45,122 bases of DNA, from contig JAJCZV010000222.1 of assembly GCA_029262175.1 (NCBI GenBank), positions 1-45,122 on the forward strand. Reading direction: 5' to 3'. Source of the stretch: Gemmatimonadota bacterium (GTDB taxonomy: Bacteria > Gemmatimonadota > Gemmatimonadetes > Palauibacterales > Palauibacteraceae). Each line of letters begins with the position of its first letter. Positions within the stretch are counted from its first letter, which is position 1. The position numbers and the translations under genes are program-made. Shown piece by piece: positions 38,644-45,122 of this stretch. Below the pieces are notes generated by a model that saw only the letters and a program-made list of their open reading frames with translations, was not told the DNA's origin and made no database searches.

Positions 38644-39753
38644 CTACTGATGGTAGCTGTCGTCCAAGAAGTAGTCGTAGGGGTTCACCGGGCGGTCCTG
38701 GATCCGGATCTCGTAGTGGAGGTTGGGGCCCGTCGTAAGTCCGCTCCGGCCCACCTCCCCCAGTCCCTCGCCACGGGTGACTCGCTGCCCAACGGCGACG
38801 TTGACCCGCCCCAGGTGGGCGTAGCGGCTCTCGTAGCCATCGCCGTGATCGATGGTCACCATTCTGCCGTATCCGGACTTCGTACCGGCGAAGCTCACGC
38901 GCCCCGCTCCGGCCGCCACGACGGGCGTGCCCAGGTTGGCTGAAATGTCGACGCCGGGATGGGGACGCCGATATCCGAGGAGCGGATGGAGACGATTGTG
39001 GCTGAAACTCGAGGATAGCCAGGAATTCTCGCTCGCTACGGGCCAGATCGACGGAATGCGCTGGTAAAGCTCTCGTCGGGTTTCCACCGAATCCGCCGCC
39101 TCTCGGAGGCTTACGCCGAGGAGTTCTGCGCGACGGAGCAACTGCTCGAGCTCTACCTTGACGTCTCCTGCCGTCTGCGCGAGCCGCGGCGACATCGTGA
39201 AGAAACCCGGATCCGTCGTCTCGGAGCCGCCTGGCCCTCCGACGCCGACCGAATAGACGTCCGGGTCCAACAGCGGGAGCCCAGCGACGACCCGGAAGCG
39301 CTGTTCACGGATCGACAGATCGTCCAAGGCCTGGTTAAGCCGACCGCTCCGCCCTTCCATGGCTTCGAGGCTCGCGATCAGCTCCCGATTCTCGGCGCGG
39401 TATCGGTCGAGCTCGGACACGGCGTCGCTGCGTCCGAGCATCCCGAGAAAAAGGGCTGCCGTGAGCCCAAGGAGACCGCCAACCCCGCAGAAAGCAAGAC
39501 GGGCCGTGCGTTTTCTAACCCGATAGCTCTGCGATCGACCGCTGCCCTCGGGGAGGATCTGTATTGTCCAATAGGACGGAGTCTTCAATTTACCAACCGA
39601 AAGTCTGCGTGCTGGTCGCCACGAGAGACCGGCTCTCGTGACGCCTCCCACGCCAAAACGCCAGGCTTCCGTACAAAAATCCCCGAAAGCCGAACGCGCG
39701 AGGCGGTCGACCGCGGAGAAAAACTTTTCTTGTACGCGGAAATTTGTTGTCAC
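38644..39753 (-). CDS. M23 (LytM) family metallopeptidase, membrane-anchored
   Basis: The product has 369 residues from GTG 39753. One membrane segment lies at about 88-106, a coiled coil at about 110-160, and the LytM domain at the end: zinc ligands His265 and Asp269 (PHPGVDIS), catalytic His313 (YAHLG) and His346 (LHYEI). All metal residues are present, so it should be an active peptidoglycan endopeptidase, unlike the degenerate EnvC/NlpD types. The true start may be later: residues before 56 look atypical, and TTG 39588 begins just before the conserved SYWTIQILPEG. The 350-bp gap upstream is the longest between divergent genes in the window. Confidence 0.87.
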   Translation of the reverse strand: MTTNFRVQEKFFSAVDRLARSAFGDFCTEAWRFGVGGVTRAGLSWRPARRLSVGKLKTPSYWTIQILPEGSGRSQSYRVRKRTARLAFCGVGGLLGLTAALFLGMLGRSDAVSELDRYRAENRELIASLEAMEGRSGRLNQALDDLSIREQRFRVVAGLPLLDPDVYSVGVGGPGGSETTDPGFFTMSPRLAQTAGDVKVELEQLLRRAELLGVSLREAADSVETRRELYQRIPSIWPVASENSWLSSSFSHNRLHPLLGYRRPHPGVDISANLGTPVVAAGAGRVSFAGTKSGYGRMVTIDHGDGYESRYAHLGRVNVAVGQRVTRGEGLGEVGRSGLTTGPNLHYEIRIQDRPVNPYDYFLDDSYHQ

Positions 39754-40103
39754 CAGACTACCCTGACCCCGCGAGGGGTGTCAACAGTCACACTTGGCGT
39801 TCCAACGCGTGCAGATGCGCTTGACGCAACCGCTTAGTCCTGCGAGTTCTCGACTCAGCCCCGAGAACGTGGCGGGTCATTTTCCCGACCGTTTCCGGAT
39901 CTCTACTAGCCCCCTGCCACAAAGCAATTGGCACGCCAGCGCCTGGTCCCAACGTTGCGAACAGGCCGAGCAACGGGGTGTGTCTTCCGTGACATCTAGC
40001 CCATCGCCTACCAACTCTTTTAACAGATCCGATGCGGTCGACGTCTACGGTCACGAACACTTGATTAACTTGATTTGAGCGGCGCGGCCGCAGGAGTGGG
40101 AAA
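39754..40103. other. 350-bp intergenic region between divergent genes
   Basis: No convincing gene is seen; a minus-strand open frame of 122 codons (39788-40156) has no conserved look and overlaps the lipoprotein start. The right end contains a direct repeat (CTTGATTAA / CTTGATTTG, 40060-40077). It probably holds both promoters. I recognise no tRNA or riboswitch. Confidence 0.5.
40060..40077 (+). repeat. 9-bp direct repeat upstream of the 223-residue lipoprotein gene
   Basis: CTTGAT begins at 40060 and 40069, in adjoining 9-bp units that match at 7 of 9 bases. It lies 27 to 44 bases before the ATG, so it could be an activator site or part of a promoter. No clear -10 box follows. Confidence 0.45.
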
Positions 40104-40775
40104 ATGCAGAAGAAGAATTGGATGGGGATGGCCTTCGCGGCTCTCTTCGTGTTCACGACGGCTTGTTCGGACGAGCAGGTGGGACCGCTCGCAGGGTCAG
40201 TCGATTTGACCGATCAAGAGAGCGCCGACGTCGGTGAGCTTGTCGTCGATCAGGTCGATCTCATTCTCGATGACGAGACCGCAGCCAATCCGTCGATCGT
40301 TTCGGCGAGCAACGGCTCCGAACTCATTTCGTTCTCGTCCGTGCCGGTGACCACCACGTTCTCGATCACCCGCGAACGAGAGTGCCGCAGCGGCGGAAAC
40401 GTCACAGCGACCGGCTCCGGAACACACGTCGCCGACCGCGCGATTCCGGAAGTCACGCTCGACTTCGAGGGCACGAAGCAGATGACCGACTGCGCTCACG
40501 CGCGCGGCGACCTTGTCGTGACGATCAATGGCTCCGGGACCTTCATGGGCCACCGTCACCGGCTGAACGGGGCGTTCGAGGGCCTGCAGACGAACGACGC
40601 CGCCGGCACCTTCACCTGGTCCACCAACGATGAGCGTTCTGGATCCTGCAGCTACAGCATCCACGCCGAGTGGGATCCGTCGACCGGCATCAAAACCATC
40701 ACGGGTACCGTCTGCGACAGAGAGATCAACCGCACGGTCACGCGCGACGGCAATGCAGGTAACGACGGGCGCTAG
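40104..40775 (+). CDS. Lipoprotein of unknown function
   Basis: The product has 223 residues. A signal ends Phe-Thr-Thr-Ala-Cys21, followed by Ser-Asp-Glu-Gln-Val-Gly-Pro, a mature start typical of Gemmatimonadota-like lipoproteins. The mature part is beta-rich, with four cysteines in ERECRSGG, MTDCAHARG, GSCSYSIH and VCDREINR that could form two disulfides. Function is unknown. CAGGAGTGGG upstream of the ATG is the ribosome binding site. A strong terminator follows at 40814, which also serves the convergent metG gene. Confidence 0.78.
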   Translation: MQKKNWMGMAFAALFVFTTACSDEQVGPLAGSVDLTDQESADVGELVVDQVDLILDDETAANPSIVSASNGSELISFSSVPVTTTFSITRERECRSGGNVTATGSGTHVADRAIPEVTLDFEGTKQMTDCAHARGDLVVTINGSGTFMGHRHRLNGAFEGLQTNDAAGTFTWSTNDERSGSCSYSIHAEWDPSTGIKTITGTVCDREINRTVTRDGNAGNDGR

Positions 40776-40813
40776 CAGCGCCTGGCACCAAGCACGACTG
40801 CAGGGTCTTCGGG

Positions 40814-40847
40814 AAAAGGCCGCCCTTCGGGGCGGCCTTTTTTTGTT
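40814..40847. terminator. Strong Rho-independent terminator, bidirectional
   Basis: AAAAGGCCGCCC at 40814-40825 pairs perfectly with GGGCGGCCTTTT at 40830-40841 around TTCG, and T residues continue on the plus strand. The A-rich left flank gives a shorter T-tract on the minus strand. It lies between the convergent lipoprotein gene and metG. Confidence 0.93.
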
Positions 40848-42393
40848 ACTCCTCGGGTCGCGGAAACAGGACGGCTCCGGGTCGGACCGACTTTAGCGTA
40901 CCGAGCGCTTCGGGTACGTCGTTCAGGCCAGGGACGGGGCCGTCGCCGCCGAGGATCCCCCACATCTCTGCGGCTTTCGATGGCGTGAACGGAGAGAGCA
41001 TCACGGCGATGCTACCCAACGTCTGGATCAGCTGTTCGAGTACGTCGTCGAGGGGCCCGCGTTCACCGCCGTCGGCTTCCGTCTTCGCCAAAGCCCACGG
41101 CTTGGATTGATCGACAAATCCGTTCGCCTCGGCCACCAAGTCGAGCACCGTCGCGAGCCCGTGATGTAGTCGGTAGTCGTCGAGGTAGCCTCGGTACGCC
41201 TGGACGGCGCCCTCTGCTAGCGACGTGAGGGCTCTCCCACCCGTCACAGGACCGGCGCCCGTCCCTGGGACGGCCCCGTCTCGATACTTCACGACCATCG
41301 AGACTACTCGATTCAGGAGGTTCCCGAGGTCGTTGGCGAGGTCCGACGTATAGCGACGGTCGAACTGCTCCACGAAATCGTCCACCGACGCGAAGTTTCG
41401 ATCCCCATCCCAAGGTACCTCGCGGATCAGGAAGTACCGGAGCGCGTCCGCGCCATGACGATCGATGAGTTGAACGAGATCCAGCTCGGATCCGCCGGAC
41501 TTCGAGAGCTTCGCGCCACCTACGTTGATAAAGCCGTGCCCCCAGACCGCCTTGGGGAGATCGACGCCTGCCGCGAGAAGCATGGCTGGCCAAAACACGC
41601 AGTGAAACCGCGTGATGTCCTTCCCGATGACGTGCAGATCGGCGGGCCAAAGCGTCTGAAACGCGGCCCCGTCCGGATAGCCCAGGGCCGTGATGTAGTT
41701 CGACAGCGCGTCGAACCAGACGTACACGGTGTGTTGTTCGTCGCCGGGAAACGGAATCCCCCAGCTGAGCCTCGAGCGAGAAGCCGAGATGTCTTCCAAC
41801 CCGCTTTCGACAAAGTTCACGACCTCGTTGCGGCGCGATGGCGGGCGGATGAAGTCGGGGTTGGCTTCATAATATCGAAGAAGATCTTCGCCATAGTTCG
41901 AGAGGCGAAAGAACCAGTTCTCTTCCTCCGTCCACTCGATGGAGCGCGTAGGATGAATCCGGCACTGCCCACTGTCGTCGAGTTCATCGTCCTTCTTGAA
42001 GGCCTCACAGCCGGCGCAGTAGTGACCCTCGTATCGAGATTGATAGAAGTCGCCCTTCGCAGCGATCCGCTCCATCAAGGCCTTGACGCCGCTCCGGTGC
42101 CGCTCCTCTGACGTCCGGATAAAGTCATCGTTGGAAACGTCCAGACGAGCCCACGCATCTTGAAACTGCGCTCCGACTCGGTCGACCCAGACCTGGGGCG
42201 GAGAACCCTCCTTCAGCGCCTCCTGCTCGACCTTCTGTCCGTGCTCATCCATCCCGATGAGAAAATGAACCTCGTCACCGCATGCGCGTCGATAGCGCGC
42301 GATCACATCGGCGCCGATTTTTTCTACGGCATGCCCGAGATGGGGTTCGCCATTCGAATAGTCGATGGCCGTCGTGATGTAGAATTTCGGCAC
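40846..42393 (-). CDS. metG: Methionyl-tRNA synthetase
   Basis: This class I synthetase charges tRNA(Met). The product has 515 residues. The HIGH motif is His18-Leu-Gly-His21 (GEPHLGHAVEK), and KLSKS replaces KMSKS in the VGGAKLSKSGG block. A single zinc knuckle, CAGC followed by CRIH in GHYCAGCEAFKKDDELDDSGQCRIH, is of the MetG2 type. The length lacks the C-terminal EMAP-like domain present in some bacteria. The start is the ATG at 42393, nine bases after the stop of the PSP1 gene. The stop lies on the shared terminator. Confidence 0.96.
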   Translation of the reverse strand: MPKFYITTAIDYSNGEPHLGHAVEKIGADVIARYRRACGDEVHFLIGMDEHGQKVEQEALKEGSPPQVWVDRVGAQFQDAWARLDVSNDDFIRTSEERHRSGVKALMERIAAKGDFYQSRYEGHYCAGCEAFKKDDELDDSGQCRIHPTRSIEWTEEENWFFRLSNYGEDLLRYYEANPDFIRPPSRRNEVVNFVESGLEDISASRSRLSWGIPFPGDEQHTVYVWFDALSNYITALGYPDGAAFQTLWPADLHVIGKDITRFHCVFWPAMLLAAGVDLPKAVWGHGFINVGGAKLSKSGGSELDLVQLIDRHGADALRYFLIREVPWDGDRNFASVDDFVEQFDRRYTSDLANDLGNLLNRVVSMVVKYRDGAVPGTGAGPVTGGRALTSLAEGAVQAYRGYLDDYRLHHGLATVLDLVAEANGFVDQSKPWALAKTEADGGERGPLDDVLEQLIQTLGSIAVMLSPFTPSKAAEMWGILGGDGPVPGLNDVPEALGTLKSVRPGAVLFPRPEE

Positions 42394-42402
42394 GAGCCGA
42401 CC

Positions 42403-43431
42403 CTAGGAGTCCGTCTCGGCGCGACGAGCCGCCCTGCGCTCGTCTTTGAGCTCCGCCAAGGGGAGAGTCCGCAGTTCACCCTCTGAGTTTTGCAGCGAGA
42501 CCGTTTCGTCGAACAGGTCCCAATCCTTGACGAACTCCTCGCCGTGCGCGGTGCGGATGCGCTTGCCCACCGCCGGAAAACGCTTCTTCGCCTGTGTATA
42601 GACCGAATGCTCATAGCGAAGACAGTTCATGAGACGGCCGCACGCACCCGAGATCTGACTCGGGTTGAGCGAAAGCCCTTGGTCTTTGGCCAACTGCAGG
42701 GTCACCGGCTCGATCTGCTGAAGCCATGAACGGCAGCAAAGCTCGCGGCGACACCGCCCGAGGCCGCCCAAGCGACGTGCTTCGTCGCGGACGCCGATTT
42801 GTCGCAGCTCGATTCTGGTTCGAAATGTTCGGGCCATGTCACGCACCAACGCCCTAAAATCAACCCGCTTCTCGGCCGTGAAGTAGACCGTGAGCTTGTT
42901 GCGGTCCCATTGCCATTCCGCTTCGCTCACTTTCATTCGCAAGCGATGCTTGGTCACCATCTCGCGGGTTCGGCGTCGAACCTCCAACTCTTGATCGCGC
43001 AGTTGAAGGAGTCGAGATACGTCTGCCGGCGCGGCACGGCGAATGACCTGACGAGATGGTTCAGGGACCGATCGGTGTCCGACGGCATCGCAGCCACCGC
43101 CGCAGCTCAGTTCGTCGGCCGCCGCCGCCCGCTTGATACAGCCGATGTCCTGACCGCGATCCGCTTCGACCACGACGTACTCCCGCTCGCCCAACGGGTG
43201 AGCCCCCGCGTAGACGAAGAAGTCGGATCTGAGCCCTTTGAACTGTACTTCCAGGATCTGTCGTTCGGCCGCCACCAATGTCGCCGGGACGGACTGCGGC
43301 ACCGGCGGGGAGGGCGGAGCCGTCTCGCCTGGCGGATCCGCCGGGGGGCCGCCGCGGCGCGCCGGGCGAGGCCGAAGCGGCCGGGGTCTGCGGGGGCTGG
43401 GAAGACCGTCACGCTCGCGTTCGTCGGTCAT
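42403..43431 (-). CDS. PSP1-domain protein (RicT/YaaT-like)
   Basis: The product has 342 residues. The first 48 are Arg/Pro/Gly-rich and probably disordered. The PSP1 domain follows, with EYVVVEADRGQDIGCIKRA, MKVSEAEWQWDRNKLTVYFTAEKRVDFRALVRDMARTFRTRIELRQIGVRDEAR, and the cysteine blocks LGRCRRELCC and CGRLMNCLRYE. In Bacillus, the relative YaaT (RicT) forms an Fe-S complex with YlbF and YmcA and affects RNA processing; here only the domain is seen. It lies between metG and accA, with its ATG overlapping the accA stop (ATGA). The conserved C-terminal cysteines suggest a bound cluster. Confidence 0.92.
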   Translation of the reverse strand: MTDERERDGLPSPRRPRPLRPRPARRGGPPADPPGETAPPSPPVPQSVPATLVAAERQILEVQFKGLRSDFFVYAGAHPLGEREYVVVEADRGQDIGCIKRAAAADELSCGGGCDAVGHRSVPEPSRQVIRRAAPADVSRLLQLRDQELEVRRRTREMVTKHRLRMKVSEAEWQWDRNKLTVYFTAEKRVDFRALVRDMARTFRTRIELRQIGVRDEARRLGGLGRCRRELCCRSWLQQIEPVTLQLAKDQGLSLNPSQISGACGRLMNCLRYEHSVYTQAKKRFPAVGKRIRTAHGEEFVKDWDLFDETVSLQNSEGELRTLPLAELKDERRAARRAETDS

Positions 43432-44375
43432 ACCTCCTCCCAGGCGCCCATGCTGTAGTATTTCTCGCGCCGGCTCGCAACCAACGCTTCGGGATCGATC
43501 TTCATGAGTTCGCGGACATGCCGCTCGATCGACCGACCGACGGCCGCAATCGCTCGATCAGGGCTTTTGTGCGCGCCTCCACGCGGCTCCTCGATCACCT
43601 CGTCGATCACGCCCAACTCGAGCAGATCCCCAGCGGTCAGCTTCAAGGCTTCTGCCGCCACATCTGCGTGCTCGCTACTGCGCCAAAGGATCGCGGCACA
43701 CCCCTCGGGAGATATGACCGAATAGATCGCGTTCTCCATCATGAGAACGCGGTCCGCAACCCCGATTCCGAGCGCGCCACCACTACCGCCCTCACCGATC
43801 ACGCAGGTGACGATGGGAACCCGGAGGCCAGCCATCACGAACAGATTCTTGGCGATGGCCTCGCCCTGGCCGCGCTCTTCCGCGCCGATCCCGGGGTAGG
43901 CTCCCTGCGTATCGATCAAAGTGACGACCGGCCTGTTGAATTTCTCAGCCAGCCTCATGAGTCGCTTCGCCTTGCGATACCCTTCCGGGTGCGGCGATCC
44001 GAAGTTGCGCCGGAGATTCTCCTTCATCTCGCGGCCCTTTTGGTGGCCGATCATCATCGCCGTCGTTCCGGCGAACTTGGCCCATCCACCGACAATGGCG
44101 GGGTCATCGCGGAAGGCCCGATCGCCCTTGAGCTCGAACCAGTCGACTCCCATGCCTTGGATATAATCCAAGGCGAAAGGGCGATCTTGGTTTCGCGCCA
44201 GCTTGACCCGATGGAATCGCGACATCCGAGACATGGCCTCGTCTTGTGCAACGTCCAGCTGGACCTCGAGCGGACGTAACTCCGCCGTCACATCGATGCC
44301 GCGTTCACGAGCCTTCGTTCGAAGCTCTTCGATCTGTCCGCGGAGTTCGTCCAGTCCTTCTTGTTCTATCGTCAT
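43428..44375 (-). CDS. accA: Acetyl-CoA carboxylase carboxyltransferase subunit alpha
   Basis: This is the alpha subunit of the carboxyltransferase that makes malonyl-CoA for fatty acid synthesis. The product has 315 residues, as usual. Recognisable blocks are HRVKLARNQDRPFALDYIQGM, GDRAFRDDPAIVGGWAKFAG, RNFGSPHPEGYRKAKRLMRLAEKFNRPVVTLIDTQGAYPG, and EGGSGGALGIGVADRVLMMENAIYSVISPEGCAAILW. It overlaps the PSP1 gene by ATGA and lies 19 bp downstream of dnaE. The accA-dnaE pairing is widespread in bacteria. Confidence 0.97.
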   Translation of the reverse strand: MTIEQEGLDELRGQIEELRTKARERGIDVTAELRPLEVQLDVAQDEAMSRMSRFHRVKLARNQDRPFALDYIQGMGVDWFELKGDRAFRDDPAIVGGWAKFAGTTAMMIGHQKGREMKENLRRNFGSPHPEGYRKAKRLMRLAEKFNRPVVTLIDTQGAYPGIGAEERGQGEAIAKNLFVMAGLRVPIVTCVIGEGGSGGALGIGVADRVLMMENAIYSVISPEGCAAILWRSSEHADVAAEALKLTAGDLLELGVIDEVIEEPRGGAHKSPDRAIAAVGRSIERHVRELMKIDPEALVASRREKYYSMGAWEEV

Positions 44376-44394
44376 TCGTTCCCGATCGACTCTA

Positions 44395-45122
44395 TTAGTC
44401 GCGCACTAGTTTGACGCGATCCCCCAATAGTGCTCGAAGCTTCTCGAGTAGTCCGGCGCTCGGCGCAACCCGCAGCGAACGCGACGCAAAGCGCGAGCGT
44501 TCGGCCAGGCCATTTTCCGCCTCCGCCGTACCGTTGCTTCCGGCGCCATTGCTCCCCGCCCCGTTGCCCACTGGGCCGTTACCACCGTTTGCGCTCCCGC
44601 GCCACTCGACGAAGAGGCGCCCACGCCCCGGCGCGGCCTCGAGGAGTTGCCGCGCTTGCTCGAACGCACCGGGCGCCAGGACCTCACCTTCTTCGAGTTC
44701 GATCAAGATCCCGATTCGACCCTCGTTGCGCACGTCCGCGAGCGGGCGGACGGAATCGAGGAAAACCGGTGGATCGTCATCATCTCGTGAGTTTCCTGAC
44801 ACGGTGCCGGTCACGAGCACGGGCCGATCGTCGGTGAGAGCCTCGCGGTTCTCGAGCCAGGTGTCGCCGAAGGCGAGGGCCGTTGCGGTCCCGTGGAAGT
44901 CCTCTAACGTGAGCCGCGCCCATTCCCTGCCGTCTTTGCGAGACGTGCGAACCGCGGCTTCTGTGATGACGCAGGGGATCTCGATCGTGCGATCCCGGAG
45001 CTCCGGTATCCGCGTGGTGTTCGCATCGACCGAGTACAGCTCCACCAGATCGCGATAGCGCTCGAGGGGGTGTCCGGAGATGTAGAAACCGAGACGCTCT
45101 TTCTCCTCGCGTAGTCGATGTC
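44395..45122 (-). CDS. dnaE: DNA polymerase III subunit alpha, C-terminal part (5' end outside the window)
   Basis: This is the replicative polymerase. The frame is open to the window edge; the visible part begins inside EKERLGFYISGHPLERYRDLVELYS, the conserved end of the DnaE fingers/tail, and the Met at 45045 is internal. About 242 residues are seen. They include the OB-fold domain (ITEAAVRTSRKDGREWARLTLEDFHGTATALAFGDTW) and a C-terminal tail with a Gly/Asn/Ser-rich linker (about 20 residues of NGG/NGAGSNG repeats) before the last basic segment. The catalytic part is out of view. Confidence 0.93.
   Translation of the reverse strand, partial: HRLREEKERLGFYISGHPLERYRDLVELYSVDANTTRIPELRDRTIEIPCVITEAAVRTSRKDGREWARLTLEDFHGTATALAFGDTWLENREALTDDRPVLVTGTVSGNSRDDDDPPVFLDSVRPLADVRNEGRIGILIELEEGEVLAPGAFEQARQLLEAAPGRGRLFVEWRGSANGGNGPVGNGAGSNGAGSNGTAEAENGLAERSRFASRSLRVAPSAGLLEKLRALLGDRVKLVRD

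Noticed and set aside
39788..40156. Minus-strand open frame of 122 codons in the gap before the lipoprotein gene
   Set aside because: It overlaps the signal peptide region of the lipoprotein, has no ribosome binding site and no resemblance to a known protein.
43278..44279. Plus-strand open frame of 333 codons opposite accA and PSP1
   Set aside because: Antisense shadow of accA, which is certain.
42403..45122. A novel system around PSP1, accA and dnaE
   Set aside because: These are housekeeping genes in a commonly linked order; nothing unusual beyond a Gly/Asn-rich linker in the polymerase tail.

Overview
The window is 45 kb of GC-rich, densely coded chromosomal DNA from a Gram-negative bacterium. 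An outer membrane is implied by a TonB-dependent receptor, an OmpA-type protein and six predicted lipoproteins. Several lipoproteins start their mature part with a Cys-Asp-Asp-Ser-Pro-Thr or Cys-Ser-Asp type sequence. Together with genes for a GlnRS-YqeY fusion, a FabL-like reductase and a PSP1 protein, this suggests Gemmatimonadota or a close relative. That placement is inference, because no rRNA or tRNA gene lies in the window. Coding is compact, with many ATGA, TTGA or TAATG stop/start overlaps.

Layout. 1-4716: 3' end of thiC, then three glycosyltransferase genes (cellulose-synthase-like GT2, GT-C membrane transferase, DPM1-like GT2) that look like a polyprenol-linked glycan module. 4697-6063: small unknown genes and a hairpin-bearing gap. 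6064-10041: a membrane-anchored alkaline-phosphatase-superfamily enzyme, divergent from a coupled FabL-like reductase, small membrane protein and nitrilase-family gene cluster. 10061-14423: OmpA-like protein, divergent from 1-pyrroline-5-carboxylate dehydrogenase and a META-domain lipoprotein. 14450-15244: VOC protein.

15534-19767 is the most unusual region: a phenylacetyl-CoA epoxidase operon in the order paaA, beta-propeller lipoprotein, paaD (DUF59 part only), paaB, paaC, then a 213-bp MITE-like element with 32-bp inverted repeats, then a free-standing 69-residue gene matching the zinc ribbon normally found at the C-terminus of PaaD, and a DUF167 gene. PaaD therefore appears to be split in two and separated by paaB, paaC and the element. 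No paaE reductase is present in the window.

19868-22294: an ECF sigma factor, a single-span anti-sigma candidate, a periplasmic LTxxQ protein and a lipoprotein, arranged like a CnrYXH-type envelope or metal sensing cassette. 22340-25616: small unknowns, a methyltransferase, a TauE/SafE exporter, a 64-residue membrane or secreted peptide with its own terminator, and a GlsB/YeaQ protein. 25706-32113: glnS with a YqeY tail, a TonB receptor, and convergent proS. 32332-37697: an M28-like peptidase with an FnIII tail, an M50B-like membrane protease, a DUF402 protein fused to a membrane domain, and a FadJ-type beta-oxidation enzyme. 37803-40775: lipoproteins and an M23 LytM peptidase. 40846-45122: a housekeeping cluster on the minus strand (metG, PSP1, accA, 3' end of dnaE). 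I found no CRISPR array, prophage, intact transposase or tRNA.
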